Below are positions 1-5,854 of a stretch of 8,580 nt of DNA, one piece after another. The notes below the pieces were generated by a model. It was not told where the DNA came from and did not search any database. It was given only the letters and a program-made list of their open reading frames with translations. The stretch is taken from contig JAJYBX010000060.1 of assembly GCA_021778785.1 (NCBI GenBank), forward strand, positions 1-8,580, given 5' to 3'. Every line of letters begins with the position of its first letter. The first letter of the stretch is position 1. Position numbers and translations under genes: made by a program. The DNA is from Acidobacteriota bacterium. GTDB lineage: Bacteria; Acidobacteriota; Holophagae; Holophagales; Holophagaceae.

Positions 1-1173
1 GCGGGCCTGGGGCCCTACCGCCTGGGAGTCCAACTGGGGTTCCACCCCAAGTTCCTGAGGGAAGTCAACGGGGAGAAGTGGTACTCGGACATGTTCTATG
101 TCATCGACAAGGCCTTGGAAGGGGGCGCGGCCAAGGATGCGGGGCTGGACGAGGACTGGTCCATCCTCAAGGTGGACGGGAAGGATTTCGGCTGGAACCT
201 CAACGCCCTGATCTCCTACCTGACCACCCGGCCTTCGGTGGAGGTCCTGGCCCTCAAGCGCAAGGGCTGGGGTGCGGGCACCAAGAAGAAGACCTTCCAG
301 ATCCAGCTGCGAAAGCCCGAGACCCCGGTCGACCCCGCCGACGGTGTGCTCGTCACCGAGCACGTGGAGGCGCTGGCTCCTCTCCTCCGGGCCCCGGCCG
401 CCTGGTCGGAGCTGGTCCGCCTCCGGGCCGCCACCCCCCGATTCGCCGCCCTCCCGGTGGATTTCGGCGGACGGACCTTCTGGGTGGTCCGCGGCGCGCC
501 CAATCCGCAACCGCAGCAGGGTGAGGACGCCACCCGGATCTTCCTGGAGTTCTGGAAGGAGGACCCCGCCGCGGGCCCCCGGCAGAACCGGCCAGACGCC
601 CTCTGGGCCGAACCTTCGGACCACGTCCTGCAGGGCCGGGTCCTGAGGCTGCCCGACGGCTGGGTCCGTGCCCGCCAGGTGACGCTTGACCCCGAGAGCG
701 GCAGGCTTGCGCAGCTCGTCCTCGAACCCTGGAAGGCCGATACCCCCGCCCTCCTGGGCGGCGCCACCCAGGCCCGGGAGCTGGGCCCGGGCGCGGCCTT
801 GGCCGATCGCGAGGCCCTGGAGCAGCTCGCCAATGAGTCCCTGGTGGAGTGGAAGACCCGCACCCTGCCCGGGCTGCTGGCAAACCAGACCCTCGATGCC
901 GACGAGGATCTGGTGGTGCGCCTGGAGAAGGGCCTGCTTTCCCTCGATCTCGAGGTGAAGGGCCTCCGTGCCCGCCTGGACGCCGCGGCCCGGGCCGAGG
1001 CCGACCGCAAGGCCCAGGCGGAGCTGGCCGCGAAGGAAGGCAAGCCCGCCCCCGCCGCCCTGCCGCCCGCCGCGGAGAGCGAGCGGCTCGCCGATCTCCT
1101 CGACCAGCGCAAGGCCATCCTCATGGCCGTCCTGGGCACTGCCAAGCAGGCTCTGGCCAATCTGCGGAGGTGA
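1..1173 (+). CDS. PDZ-domain protein with helical C-terminal region (5' end outside window)
   Basis: The reading frame is open from the first base, so the N-terminus is missing; 390 residues are visible. Visible residues about 6-103 read as a PDZ domain: a YRLGVQLGF strand, then MFYVIDKALEGGAAKDAGL, then the WSILKVDGKDF strand-turn and a helix before the VEVLALKRKG strand. PDZ domains bind C-terminal or internal peptides and are common in envelope proteases and scaffolds. No protease motif is visible, though one could lie upstream. The middle part (about 110-290) is unrecognised. Residues about 300-390 are rich in Ala, Leu, Glu, Lys and Arg, look helical or coiled-coil, and are interrupted by an Ala/Pro-rich linker near 345-357. 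The stop is 2 nt before the next start, so the two genes are probably co-transcribed and translationally coupled. The PDZ call is fairly secure; the overall function is unknown. Confidence 0.8.
   Translation, partial: AGLGPYRLGVQLGFHPKFLREVNGEKWYSDMFYVIDKALEGGAAKDAGLDEDWSILKVDGKDFGWNLNALISYLTTRPSVEVLALKRKGWGAGTKKKTFQIQLRKPETPVDPADGVLVTEHVEALAPLLRAPAAWSELVRLRAATPRFAALPVDFGGRTFWVVRGAPNPQPQQGEDATRIFLEFWKEDPAAGPRQNRPDALWAEPSDHVLQGRVLRLPDGWVRARQVTLDPESGRLAQLVLEPWKADTPALLGGATQARELGPGAALADREALEQLANESLVEWKTRTLPGLLANQTLDADEDLVVRLEKGLLSLDLEVKGLRARLDAAARAEADRKAQAELAAKEGKPAPAALPPAAESERLADLLDQRKAILMAVLGTAKQALANLRR
1166..1170 (+). promoter_or_regulatory. Shine-Dalgarno site for the secreted coiled-coil gene
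   Basis: GGAGG lies 5 nt before the ATG at 1176 and overlaps the last codons of the upstream PDZ gene. It fixes the start at 1176 rather than at upstream in-frame ATGs, such as the one at 849, and puts a signal peptide at the N-terminus. Confidence 0.75.
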
Positions 1174-1175
1174 AG

Positions 1176-2597
1176 ATGCGATGGTCCTTGACCACCCTCC
1201 TTGTCTCTTTCCTGACCCTCAGCCTCCATGCCCAGGCGGGCCTCCACTGGGAGAAGCCCGACCCCAAGCCCCAGAGCAGCCAGGACACCAGTGCCCTCAG
1301 CCAGCTCGAGGCGATGACCGGTCAGAAGGTCGATCGCAGCAAGGTCGGAACGACCTTCCGCGTCCAGCCCCGCCCGAAAGCCCCCAAGCGGGTCCAGCCC
1401 ACGGCGAACCAGCAGGCGGCGGCCATGCTGGGCAGCATCTTCGGCAATCTGCTCGCCCAGGCCCTCGCGCCGTCGGGACCTTCGGGACCGGACCCGGCGG
1501 AGCTGGCCCGGATCGAGGCGGAACGGCAGGAGGCGCTCCGGCGGGAGCAGGCCGAGCTCCAGGCCTGGGCCCAGGGCTACTCCAGCCGCATGAACGCGCT
1601 CCTCGACCAGCAGCGGCAGCACCGCGCGGCGCAGAACCAGGAGAGCCTGGAGGGCCTGCGGGCCTCCCTCGGCGATGGCTGGGACACGGGCAGCGCCTCC
1701 GCCGGAGGGGGCCTGGCCGCGGCCCTGAGCGATCCGGCGCCGGTGGTGGACCTGAGCGCCAGCAAGACCTTCACCCCCAGCATCCTCCGCAACGCCGACG
1801 GCACGAAGCGCGCCGCTCCCATGTCCCCCGATGAACTCCTGAAGCGCCGGGAGGCGGCGCAGGCGCGGCTGAAGGCCATGATGGCGGAGAACCAGGACCT
1901 GCGGCTGCTGGGCCAGCGCTTCTACGAACTGGAGGCCCAGCTGGAGCGGCTCAAGCGGCAGGCCCGGGAGCAGGGCACGGATGCCCGCGCCCTCCAGCGG
2001 GAGATGGACTACTGGGGCTGGCGCATCGAGCAGGCCACCCAGGCGTGCATGGAACGGGGCACCAGCCTCTTCACGGACGTGCTCCTCCCCAAGGGCACCG
2101 CCGCCGGGCTGGCCCGCCTGAAGAGGAATCCCAAGCTGTGGGGCGAGACGGTCCAGTCCCTCTCGGACCTCAATGACTTCTCCGAGTTCGCCGGCTCCCT
2201 GGCCGACCGCTACGACGCGGCGGGGCAGGCCCTCGACTGGGCCCAGGCCAAGCGGAACCTGATGAAGGATGTGGATTTCATCGCCTCCAACGTCTCGAAC
2301 CTCTCCTCGAAGCTGGAGCCCGTCAGCCTCCACTGGCAGGTGGGCAAGACCCTCGTGGGCACCAGCATCGACCTGGCCGCCGAAGTGGACGGCTGGGGCG
2401 CCATCCTGGAGGGCCAGGGCGACGCGGCGCTCCTCCTGCAGAAGCAGAAGGCCCTGAAGGTCCGCATGGAGGCCGTGGTGCGGGATCTCCAGGGCAGCCG
2501 CGCCCAGATCGCCGCCCAGCTTGGCGTGAAGCCCGAGGACCTCATCCCACCCCAGGCCCGGCCCAAGGGCCTGGCCTCACCCGTGCCGCCGCTGTAG
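1176..2597 (+). CDS. Secreted coiled-coil protein of unknown function
   Basis: This 473-residue protein is not one I recognise. Residues 1-21 form a typical Sec signal peptide: MRW, then a hydrophobic core, ending HAQA with likely signal peptidase I cleavage after Ala21. The mature protein should therefore lie in the periplasm or outside the cell. A Lys/Pro/Gln-rich stretch follows, then a moderately hydrophobic segment at about 79-99 (MLGSIFGNLLAQAL) that may be an amphipathic helix. Two charged helical regions with coiled-coil character follow, at about 106-165 (Glu/Arg/Gln-rich) and about 216-290. The C-terminal third is also mostly helical and ends in a Pro-rich tail. Cys291 is the only cysteine I see. 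The start is chosen from the GGAGG 5 nt upstream and from the signal peptide. The gene follows the PDZ gene by 2 nt, suggesting a shared envelope role. Its end lies 1 nt from the 3' end of surE on the other strand. Confidence 0.85.
   Translation: MRWSLTTLLVSFLTLSLHAQAGLHWEKPDPKPQSSQDTSALSQLEAMTGQKVDRSKVGTTFRVQPRPKAPKRVQPTANQQAAAMLGSIFGNLLAQALAPSGPSGPDPAELARIEAERQEALRREQAELQAWAQGYSSRMNALLDQQRQHRAAQNQESLEGLRASLGDGWDTGSASAGGGLAAALSDPAPVVDLSASKTFTPSILRNADGTKRAAPMSPDELLKRREAAQARLKAMMAENQDLRLLGQRFYELEAQLERLKRQAREQGTDARALQREMDYWGWRIEQATQACMERGTSLFTDVLLPKGTAAGLARLKRNPKLWGETVQSLSDLNDFSEFAGSLADRYDAAGQALDWAQAKRNLMKDVDFIASNVSNLSSKLEPVSLHWQVGKTLVGTSIDLAAEVDGWGAILEGQGDAALLLQKQKALKVRMEAVVRDLQGSRAQIAAQLGVKPEDLIPPQARPKGLASPVPPL
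2554..2577 (-). terminator. Possible hairpin terminator for surE, without a T-tract
   Basis: An inverted repeat has a 5-bp outer stem (AGGCC with GGCCT), one mismatch, then a 5-bp inner stretch of which 4 bp are usable around a CAAG loop. It starts about 21 nt past the surE stop, inside the 3' coding end of the convergent gene. No run of T follows on either strand, so it is not a canonical intrinsic terminator. It could still slow polymerase or protect the mRNA 3' end. GC-rich coding DNA yields such hairpins by chance. Confidence 0.25.
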
Positions 2598-2598
2598 G

Positions 2599-3405
2599 TC
2601 AGTCCCCCAGGGCCTCCCGGATGGCGCCGAAGTCGGCGCGGGAGGTGGCGTCCAGGCTGAGGGGCGTGACGGCCACCACCCGGTCGCGCACGAGGGCGTG
2701 GACATCGGAATCCGGCTCCAGGGCGGCGTGATCCACCTGCACCGTGATGCGGCCGTCCCGGAGGCGGCTGTGGAGGCCGGGCTGGTCGAGCACCATCTCG
2801 AAGTAGCGCTGGCGCGACAGGCGGCTCAAGCGCCAGGGCGTGGCCGGCGTGGCGTCCTCCGGCACGTCCAGCTTCACCAGGTCGACGTCGTGGGGCAGGC
2901 GGGCGGCCAGGAGCTTCCGGGCGAAGAGGCGGAGGAAGTGCTCGGAAGCGCCCCAGTCCTGGTCCCCGTGGCGCAGGAAGTGGTCGGGGTGCATCTGCTG
3001 GGAGGCGGCCAGGGCCGGGATGCCGCGGCTGGCGGCCTCCATGGCCGCGCCCACGGTGCCCGAGGCGCCGATGCTGCTGCCCACGTTCTCGCCGTAGTTG
3101 ATGCCCGACACCAGCAGGTCCGGCCGGCGGTCCCGGCAGAGCACCGAGAGGCCGTGGCGGACCACGGAGGCCGGGGAGCCCTCGCAGGCGTAGGCCTCGA
3201 TCGTGTGGCCATCCACCTCGAAGGGCACCGGCTCCAGGGCCGCGTCGGGATGGCCCGTGAAGCTGCGCCCCATGGCGGTCTGCTGGGTGGCGGGGGCCAC
3301 CACCAGGACGTCGCCCAGATCCCGCACCGCCCGGGCCGCCGCCCGGAGGCCAGGGGAGTGGATGCCGTCGTCGTTGGTGAGGAGGAAGAGGGGGCGGCGC
3401 GTCAT
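2599..3405 (-). CDS. surE: 5'/3'-nucleotidase SurE
   Basis: This 268-residue protein matches the usual SurE length (about 250-270). SurE is a metal-dependent cytoplasmic phosphatase that removes 5' or 3' phosphate from nucleoside monophosphates; some members also act on short polyphosphate. The N-terminal LLTNDDGIHSPG gives the paired metal-binding aspartates D12 and D13. The SGINYGEN motif gives N103, equivalent to E. coli N92, and is followed by the family signature ASGTVGAAMEA. At the fourth metal-ligand position (E. coli S39) there is a threonine, T43, in APATQQTAMGRS. The start at 3405 is supported by a GGAG 7 nt upstream and by family alignment; the frame extends further upstream but only into intergenic sequence. 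It is divergent from another nucleotidase gene across 73 nt and convergent with the coiled-coil gene. The common surE-pcm-nlpD-rpoS neighbourhood of proteobacteria is absent. Confidence 0.95.
   Translation of the reverse strand: MTRRPLFLLTNDDGIHSPGLRAAARAVRDLGDVLVVAPATQQTAMGRSFTGHPDAALEPVPFEVDGHTIEAYACEGSPASVVRHGLSVLCRDRRPDLLVSGINYGENVGSSIGASGTVGAAMEAASRGIPALAASQQMHPDHFLRHGDQDWGASEHFLRLFARKLLAARLPHDVDLVKLDVPEDATPATPWRLSRLSRQRYFEMVLDQPGLHSRLRDGRITVQVDHAALEPDSDVHALVRDRVVAVTPLSLDATSRADFGAIREALGD
2624..2639 (+). terminator. Possible hairpin downstream of the coiled-coil gene, without a T-tract
   Basis: GCGCCGA and TCGGCGC are perfect 7-nt inverted arms separated by AG, which in RNA is effectively a 6-bp stem with a 4-nt loop. 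It begins 26 nt after the TAG of the + strand coiled-coil gene, inside the surE 3' coding end. No T-run follows. It is a candidate 3'-end structure only. Confidence 0.2.
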
Positions 3406-3420
3406 GCGGGGTCTCCGTCC

Positions 3421-3431
3421 TCCAGACTGGA
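3421..3431. repeat. Short inverted repeat TCCAG-A-CTGGA
   Basis: Perfect 5-bp arms flank a single central base. The repeat ends immediately before the larger palindrome at 3432 and lies 16-26 nt upstream of the surE start codon. It could be part of an operator or a weak hairpin in the surE leader. Confidence 0.4.
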
Positions 3432-3449
3432 ACGGCGGGCGCCCGCCGT
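3432..3449. repeat. Perfect 18-bp palindrome in the divergent intergenic region
   Basis: ACGGCGGGCGCCCGCCGT is its own reverse complement over 18 bp with no spacer, centred at 3440/3441. If one flanking A is bulged, three more base pairs (TGG with CCA) extend it. A further CGGCGG at 3454-3459 can pair with the CCGCCG of its right arm, giving an alternative 6-bp hairpin with a 5-nt loop. The position suits an operator controlling both genes. In GC-rich DNA part of this symmetry could be chance. Confidence 0.5.
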
Positions 3450-3478
3450 CCACCGGCGGCCCCTTGGTATCCTGCCCC

Positions 3479-4939
3479 ATGCCCGATTCCGAGTCCCCCC
3501 TCCCGCCCCCCGGCCGCGGCATCTTCTGCAACCGGACGCTGAACCTGCGCTCCGTGCGGGCCGTCGGCTACGACATGGACTACACCCTGGTGGACTACCG
3601 GGTGGCGGCCTTCGAGCAGATGGTCTACGCCCAGGCCCGGGAGCGGCTGGCCTCCGAGGGGTGGCCCGTGGGGGACATGGCCTTCGACGCCCGCATGGTG
3701 GCGCGGGGCCTGGTGATCGACACGGAGCTGGGGAACCTGGTGAAGGCCAACCGGTTCGGCTTCGTGAAGCGGGCCATGCACGGCACGCGAATGCTGGAAT
3801 ACGCCGAACAGCGGGACGCCTACGCCGGCACACTGGTGGACCTGGGCGATCCCCGCTGGGTCTTCCTCAACACCCTGTTCTCCCTTTCCGAGGGCTGCCT
3901 CTACGCCCAGGCGGTGGACCTGCTGGACCGGGGCGCCCTGCCCCGCCCCTTCGAGTACGCCAGCCTCTACCGCCACGTCCGGGCCCGGGTGGACGCCCAG
4001 CACCTGGAGGGCCACCTCAAGGCCGAGATCGCGGCCTCGCCCGAGAAATACGTGGTTCTGGATCCCGAGGCCGCCCTGGCCCTCCTGGACCAGAAGGCCG
4101 CGGGCAGGAAGCTGCTGCTCATCACCAATTCCGAGTGGAGCTTCACGGCGAAGATGATGGCCTACGCCTATGACCGGTTCCTTCCGAAGGGCATGACCTG
4201 GCGCCAGCTCTTCGACCTGGTGATCGTCAGCGCGCGGAAGCCCGCCTTCTTCACCGAGCGCAGCCCCTTCTTCGAGGTGGCCACGGAGGACGGCCTCCTG
4301 CGCCCCCTGGAGGGCCCCCTGGCCCCGGGCCGGGCCTACCTGGGTGGAAGCGCCGCCCAGGTGGAACGGGACCTCGGCATCTCCGGCGACGAGATCCTCT
4401 ACGTGGGCGACCACATGTTCGGCGACGTGCACGTGAGCAAGCGGGCCCTGAGCTGGCGGACGGCCCTGGTGCTGCGGGAGCTGGAGGGCGAGGTGGCGGC
4501 CCTGGAGGGCTTCCGGGAGACGGAGCAGCGGCTGGTGGCCATGATGCGCGAGAAGGAGGCCATGGAGGCCCGGCTCTCGCGGACGCGCCTGGCCCTGCAG
4601 CGGCTGCGCACGGGCTACGGGCCCGCCCCCGCCGCGGACGCCGCGGGACTGGAAGCCCGCATCCACGACCTCCGCGGCCAGCTGGTGGCCCTCGACGCCG
4701 AGATCGCCCCCCTGGCCAAGGCGGGCACGGAACTGGTGAACCCCCGCTGGGGCCTGCTCACCCGGGCCGGCAACGACAAGAGCCACCTCACCCGGCAGAT
4801 CGAGCGCTACGCCGACATCTACACCTCCCGCGTGTCGAACTTCCTCTACGCCACGCCCTATGCCTACTTCCGCTCCCCCCGCGGCAGCCTCCCCCACGAT
4901 CCGGGCCCCGCTGCCGCGGCACCGGAACCCGACGCCTGA
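3479..4939 (+). CDS. HAD-superfamily 5'-nucleotidase, cytosolic purine 5'-nucleotidase (cN-II) type
   Basis: This 486-residue protein has the full set of HAD phosphatase motifs. Motif I is DMDYT (32-36), with the nucleophile D32 and the acid/base D34. Motif II is TNS (216-218), motif III is K254 in SARKPAFF, and motif IV is GDHMFGD (310-316). The long insertion before motif II and the C-terminal signature RYADIYTSRVSNFLYATPYAYF (from Y444) are those of the cN-II family, which dephosphorylates IMP and GMP in the cytoplasm. Residues about 344-416 form a charged helical, coiled-coil-like segment with a Pro/Ala break, before the final NPRWGLLTRAGN block. The start is taken at the ATG at 3479. No clear Shine-Dalgarno precedes it, and an in-frame TTG at 3464 is a weaker option. 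It is divergent from surE. The substrate here is inferred from the family. Confidence 0.9.
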   Translation: MPDSESPLPPPGRGIFCNRTLNLRSVRAVGYDMDYTLVDYRVAAFEQMVYAQARERLASEGWPVGDMAFDARMVARGLVIDTELGNLVKANRFGFVKRAMHGTRMLEYAEQRDAYAGTLVDLGDPRWVFLNTLFSLSEGCLYAQAVDLLDRGALPRPFEYASLYRHVRARVDAQHLEGHLKAEIAASPEKYVVLDPEAALALLDQKAAGRKLLLITNSEWSFTAKMMAYAYDRFLPKGMTWRQLFDLVIVSARKPAFFTERSPFFEVATEDGLLRPLEGPLAPGRAYLGGSAAQVERDLGISGDEILYVGDHMFGDVHVSKRALSWRTALVLRELEGEVAALEGFRETEQRLVAMMREKEAMEARLSRTRLALQRLRTGYGPAPAADAAGLEARIHDLRGQLVALDAEIAPLAKAGTELVNPRWGLLTRAGNDKSHLTRQIERYADIYTSRVSNFLYATPYAYFRSPRGSLPHDPGPAAAAPEPDA

Positions 4940-5042
4940 GCGAGGGGATCGCGGAGTCGCGCATCCGTTGAGTCGGGGGCCGAAATAGTCCCACCCGCCT
5001 TGCGCTGGGCCGCGGGCGACCCATCGTACCTCTGCCGTTCAT

Positions 5043-5048
5043 GGGAGG
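5043..5048 (+). promoter_or_regulatory. Shine-Dalgarno site for the MEMO gene
   Basis: GGGAGG ends 5 nt before the ATG at 5054. It decides the start in favour of 5054 over the in-frame ATG at 5000, which would add 18 residues with no family counterpart. Confidence 0.8.
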
Positions 5049-5053
5049 TTTCC

Positions 5054-5854
5054 ATGCTGACCCTGCGTCCTGCCGCCGTCGCCGGCATGTTCTACCCGGA
5101 GGATCCCGAGCGCCTGCGGGACGAGGTGGACCGGCTCCTCGACGCCGTCCACGTGCCCATCGACGAGCCCACGCCCAAGGCCCTGATCGTGCCCCACGCG
5201 GGCTACGCCTACTCCGGGCCCGTGGCCGCCAGCGCCTACGCCCGCCTGCTCCGCGAGGGCCCGAACCTGACGCGGGTGGTGCTGCTGGGCCCCAGCCACC
5301 ACACCGCCTTCCAGGGCCTGGCCCTGCCCGAAACCGAGGCCTTCGAGACCCCCCTGGGCCCGGTGTCCATCGATGCGGGCGCGGCCGCCAGGATCCCCTG
5401 GGTCCGGCATAGCGAGGCCATCCACCGCCCCGAGCACTCCCTGGAAGTCCAGGTGCCCTTCCTGCAGCGGGTGGCGCCGCAGGCTGAGCTGGTGCCCCTG
5501 GCCGTGGGCCAGGCCACGCCCTTCCAGGTGGCCGAGGCCATCGAGGCCCTCTGGGGCGGCGCCGAGACGGTGATCGTCGCGAGCTCGGATCTCTCCCACT
5601 ACCTCCCCTACCGCCTGGGCCGGGCCGTGGACGAGGAGACGGCCCGGATGATCCTCCGTCTGGACACCACCCTGGATTCCGAACGCGCCTGCGGCTCCGC
5701 GCCCGTGGCGGGTCTCCTGGAAATCGCGCGGCGCAGGCATCTCCATCCCGCCCTCCTGGACCTCCGGAGTTCGGGCGACACGGCCGGAGGCCAGGAGGAG
5801 GTCGTCGGCTATGGCGCCTTCGCCTTCTTCGAGACCGGCGCCGGCCATCCCTGA
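5054..5854 (+). CDS. amrB: MEMO-family protein, AmmeMemoRadiSam system protein B
   Basis: This 266-residue protein matches the MEMO family throughout. It opens with LRPAAVAGMFYPEDP and carries PHAGYAYSG (H48), LGPSHH (H82/H83), RPEHSLEVQVPFL (E127-H128), ASSDLSHY (D179, H182) and ACGSAPV (C213). These correspond to the putative metal-site residues of human MEMO1 (H49, H81, H192, C244). The family fold resembles class III (LigB-type) extradiol dioxygenases, but its reaction is not known to me. There is no signal peptide, so it is probably cytoplasmic. The gene is preceded by a 114-nt gap (4940-5053) in which I see no convincing promoter or terminator, only a weak 4-bp CGCG stem near 4951-4962. 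It overlaps the next gene, an AMMECR1-radical SAM fusion, by 44 nt, so the two proteins are probably made in step and work together. Confidence 0.93.
   Translation: MLTLRPAAVAGMFYPEDPERLRDEVDRLLDAVHVPIDEPTPKALIVPHAGYAYSGPVAASAYARLLREGPNLTRVVLLGPSHHTAFQGLALPETEAFETPLGPVSIDAGAAARIPWVRHSEAIHRPEHSLEVQVPFLQRVAPQAELVPLAVGQATPFQVAEAIEALWGGAETVIVASSDLSHYLPYRLGRAVDEETARMILRLDTTLDSERACGSAPVAGLLEIARRRHLHPALLDLRSSGDTAGGQEEVVGYGAFAFFETGAGHP
5797..5802 (+). promoter_or_regulatory. Shine-Dalgarno site inside amrB for the AmrA-AmrS fusion
   Basis: GGAGGT, within a longer AGGAGGAGGT run from 5793, ends 8 nt before the ATG at 5811. It lies wholly inside the amrB coding region. It supports the overlapping start, and hence translational coupling of the two genes. 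Confidence 0.75.

Larger units (their letters stand above)
3406..3478. promoter_or_regulatory. Divergent promoter/operator region between surE and the cN-II-type gene
   Basis: The 73 nt between two divergent starts must hold, or lie next to, promoters for both genes. On the - strand a GGAG (3416-3413) serves surE. On the + strand I see no Shine-Dalgarno before the ATG at 3479. A TATCCT at 3468-3473 resembles a -10 box and would place transcription start at or next to the ATG. No convincing -35 is visible for either direction. Two abutting inverted repeats occupy the middle of the region and are listed separately. The promoter positions are inference. Confidence 0.5.

Noticed and set aside
1410..1472. 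Transmembrane helix in the secreted coiled-coil protein
   Set aside because: The segment at residues 79-99 is only moderately hydrophobic and contains Gln, Asn and Ser; an amphipathic helix is more likely.
216..2333. 705-codon open frame on the - strand
   Set aside because: It lies opposite the PDZ and coiled-coil genes, is Arg/Gly/Pro/Ala-rich with no domain motifs, and is a typical GC-rich antisense artefact.
3406..3531. 42-residue N-terminal extension of SurE
   Set aside because: The added residues are Gly/Pro/Arg-rich, cross the palindrome and the start of the divergent gene, and have no family counterpart. The Shine-Dalgarno before 3405 explains the start.
2210..4897. 895-codon open frame on the - strand
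   Set aside because: It runs across surE in the wrong frame and opposite the cN-II-type gene, whose HAD motifs are unambiguous. Its composition is low-complexity.
5000..5053. Upstream ATG start for the MEMO gene
   Set aside because: It has no good Shine-Dalgarno at the right distance, while the ATG at 5054 has GGGAGG 5 nt upstream and matches the family N-terminus.
4940..5053. Possible terminator or sigma-54 promoter before the MEMO gene
   Set aside because: The only stem is about 4 bp with no T-tract, and the TTGC at 5000-5003 lacks the GG element at the required spacing.
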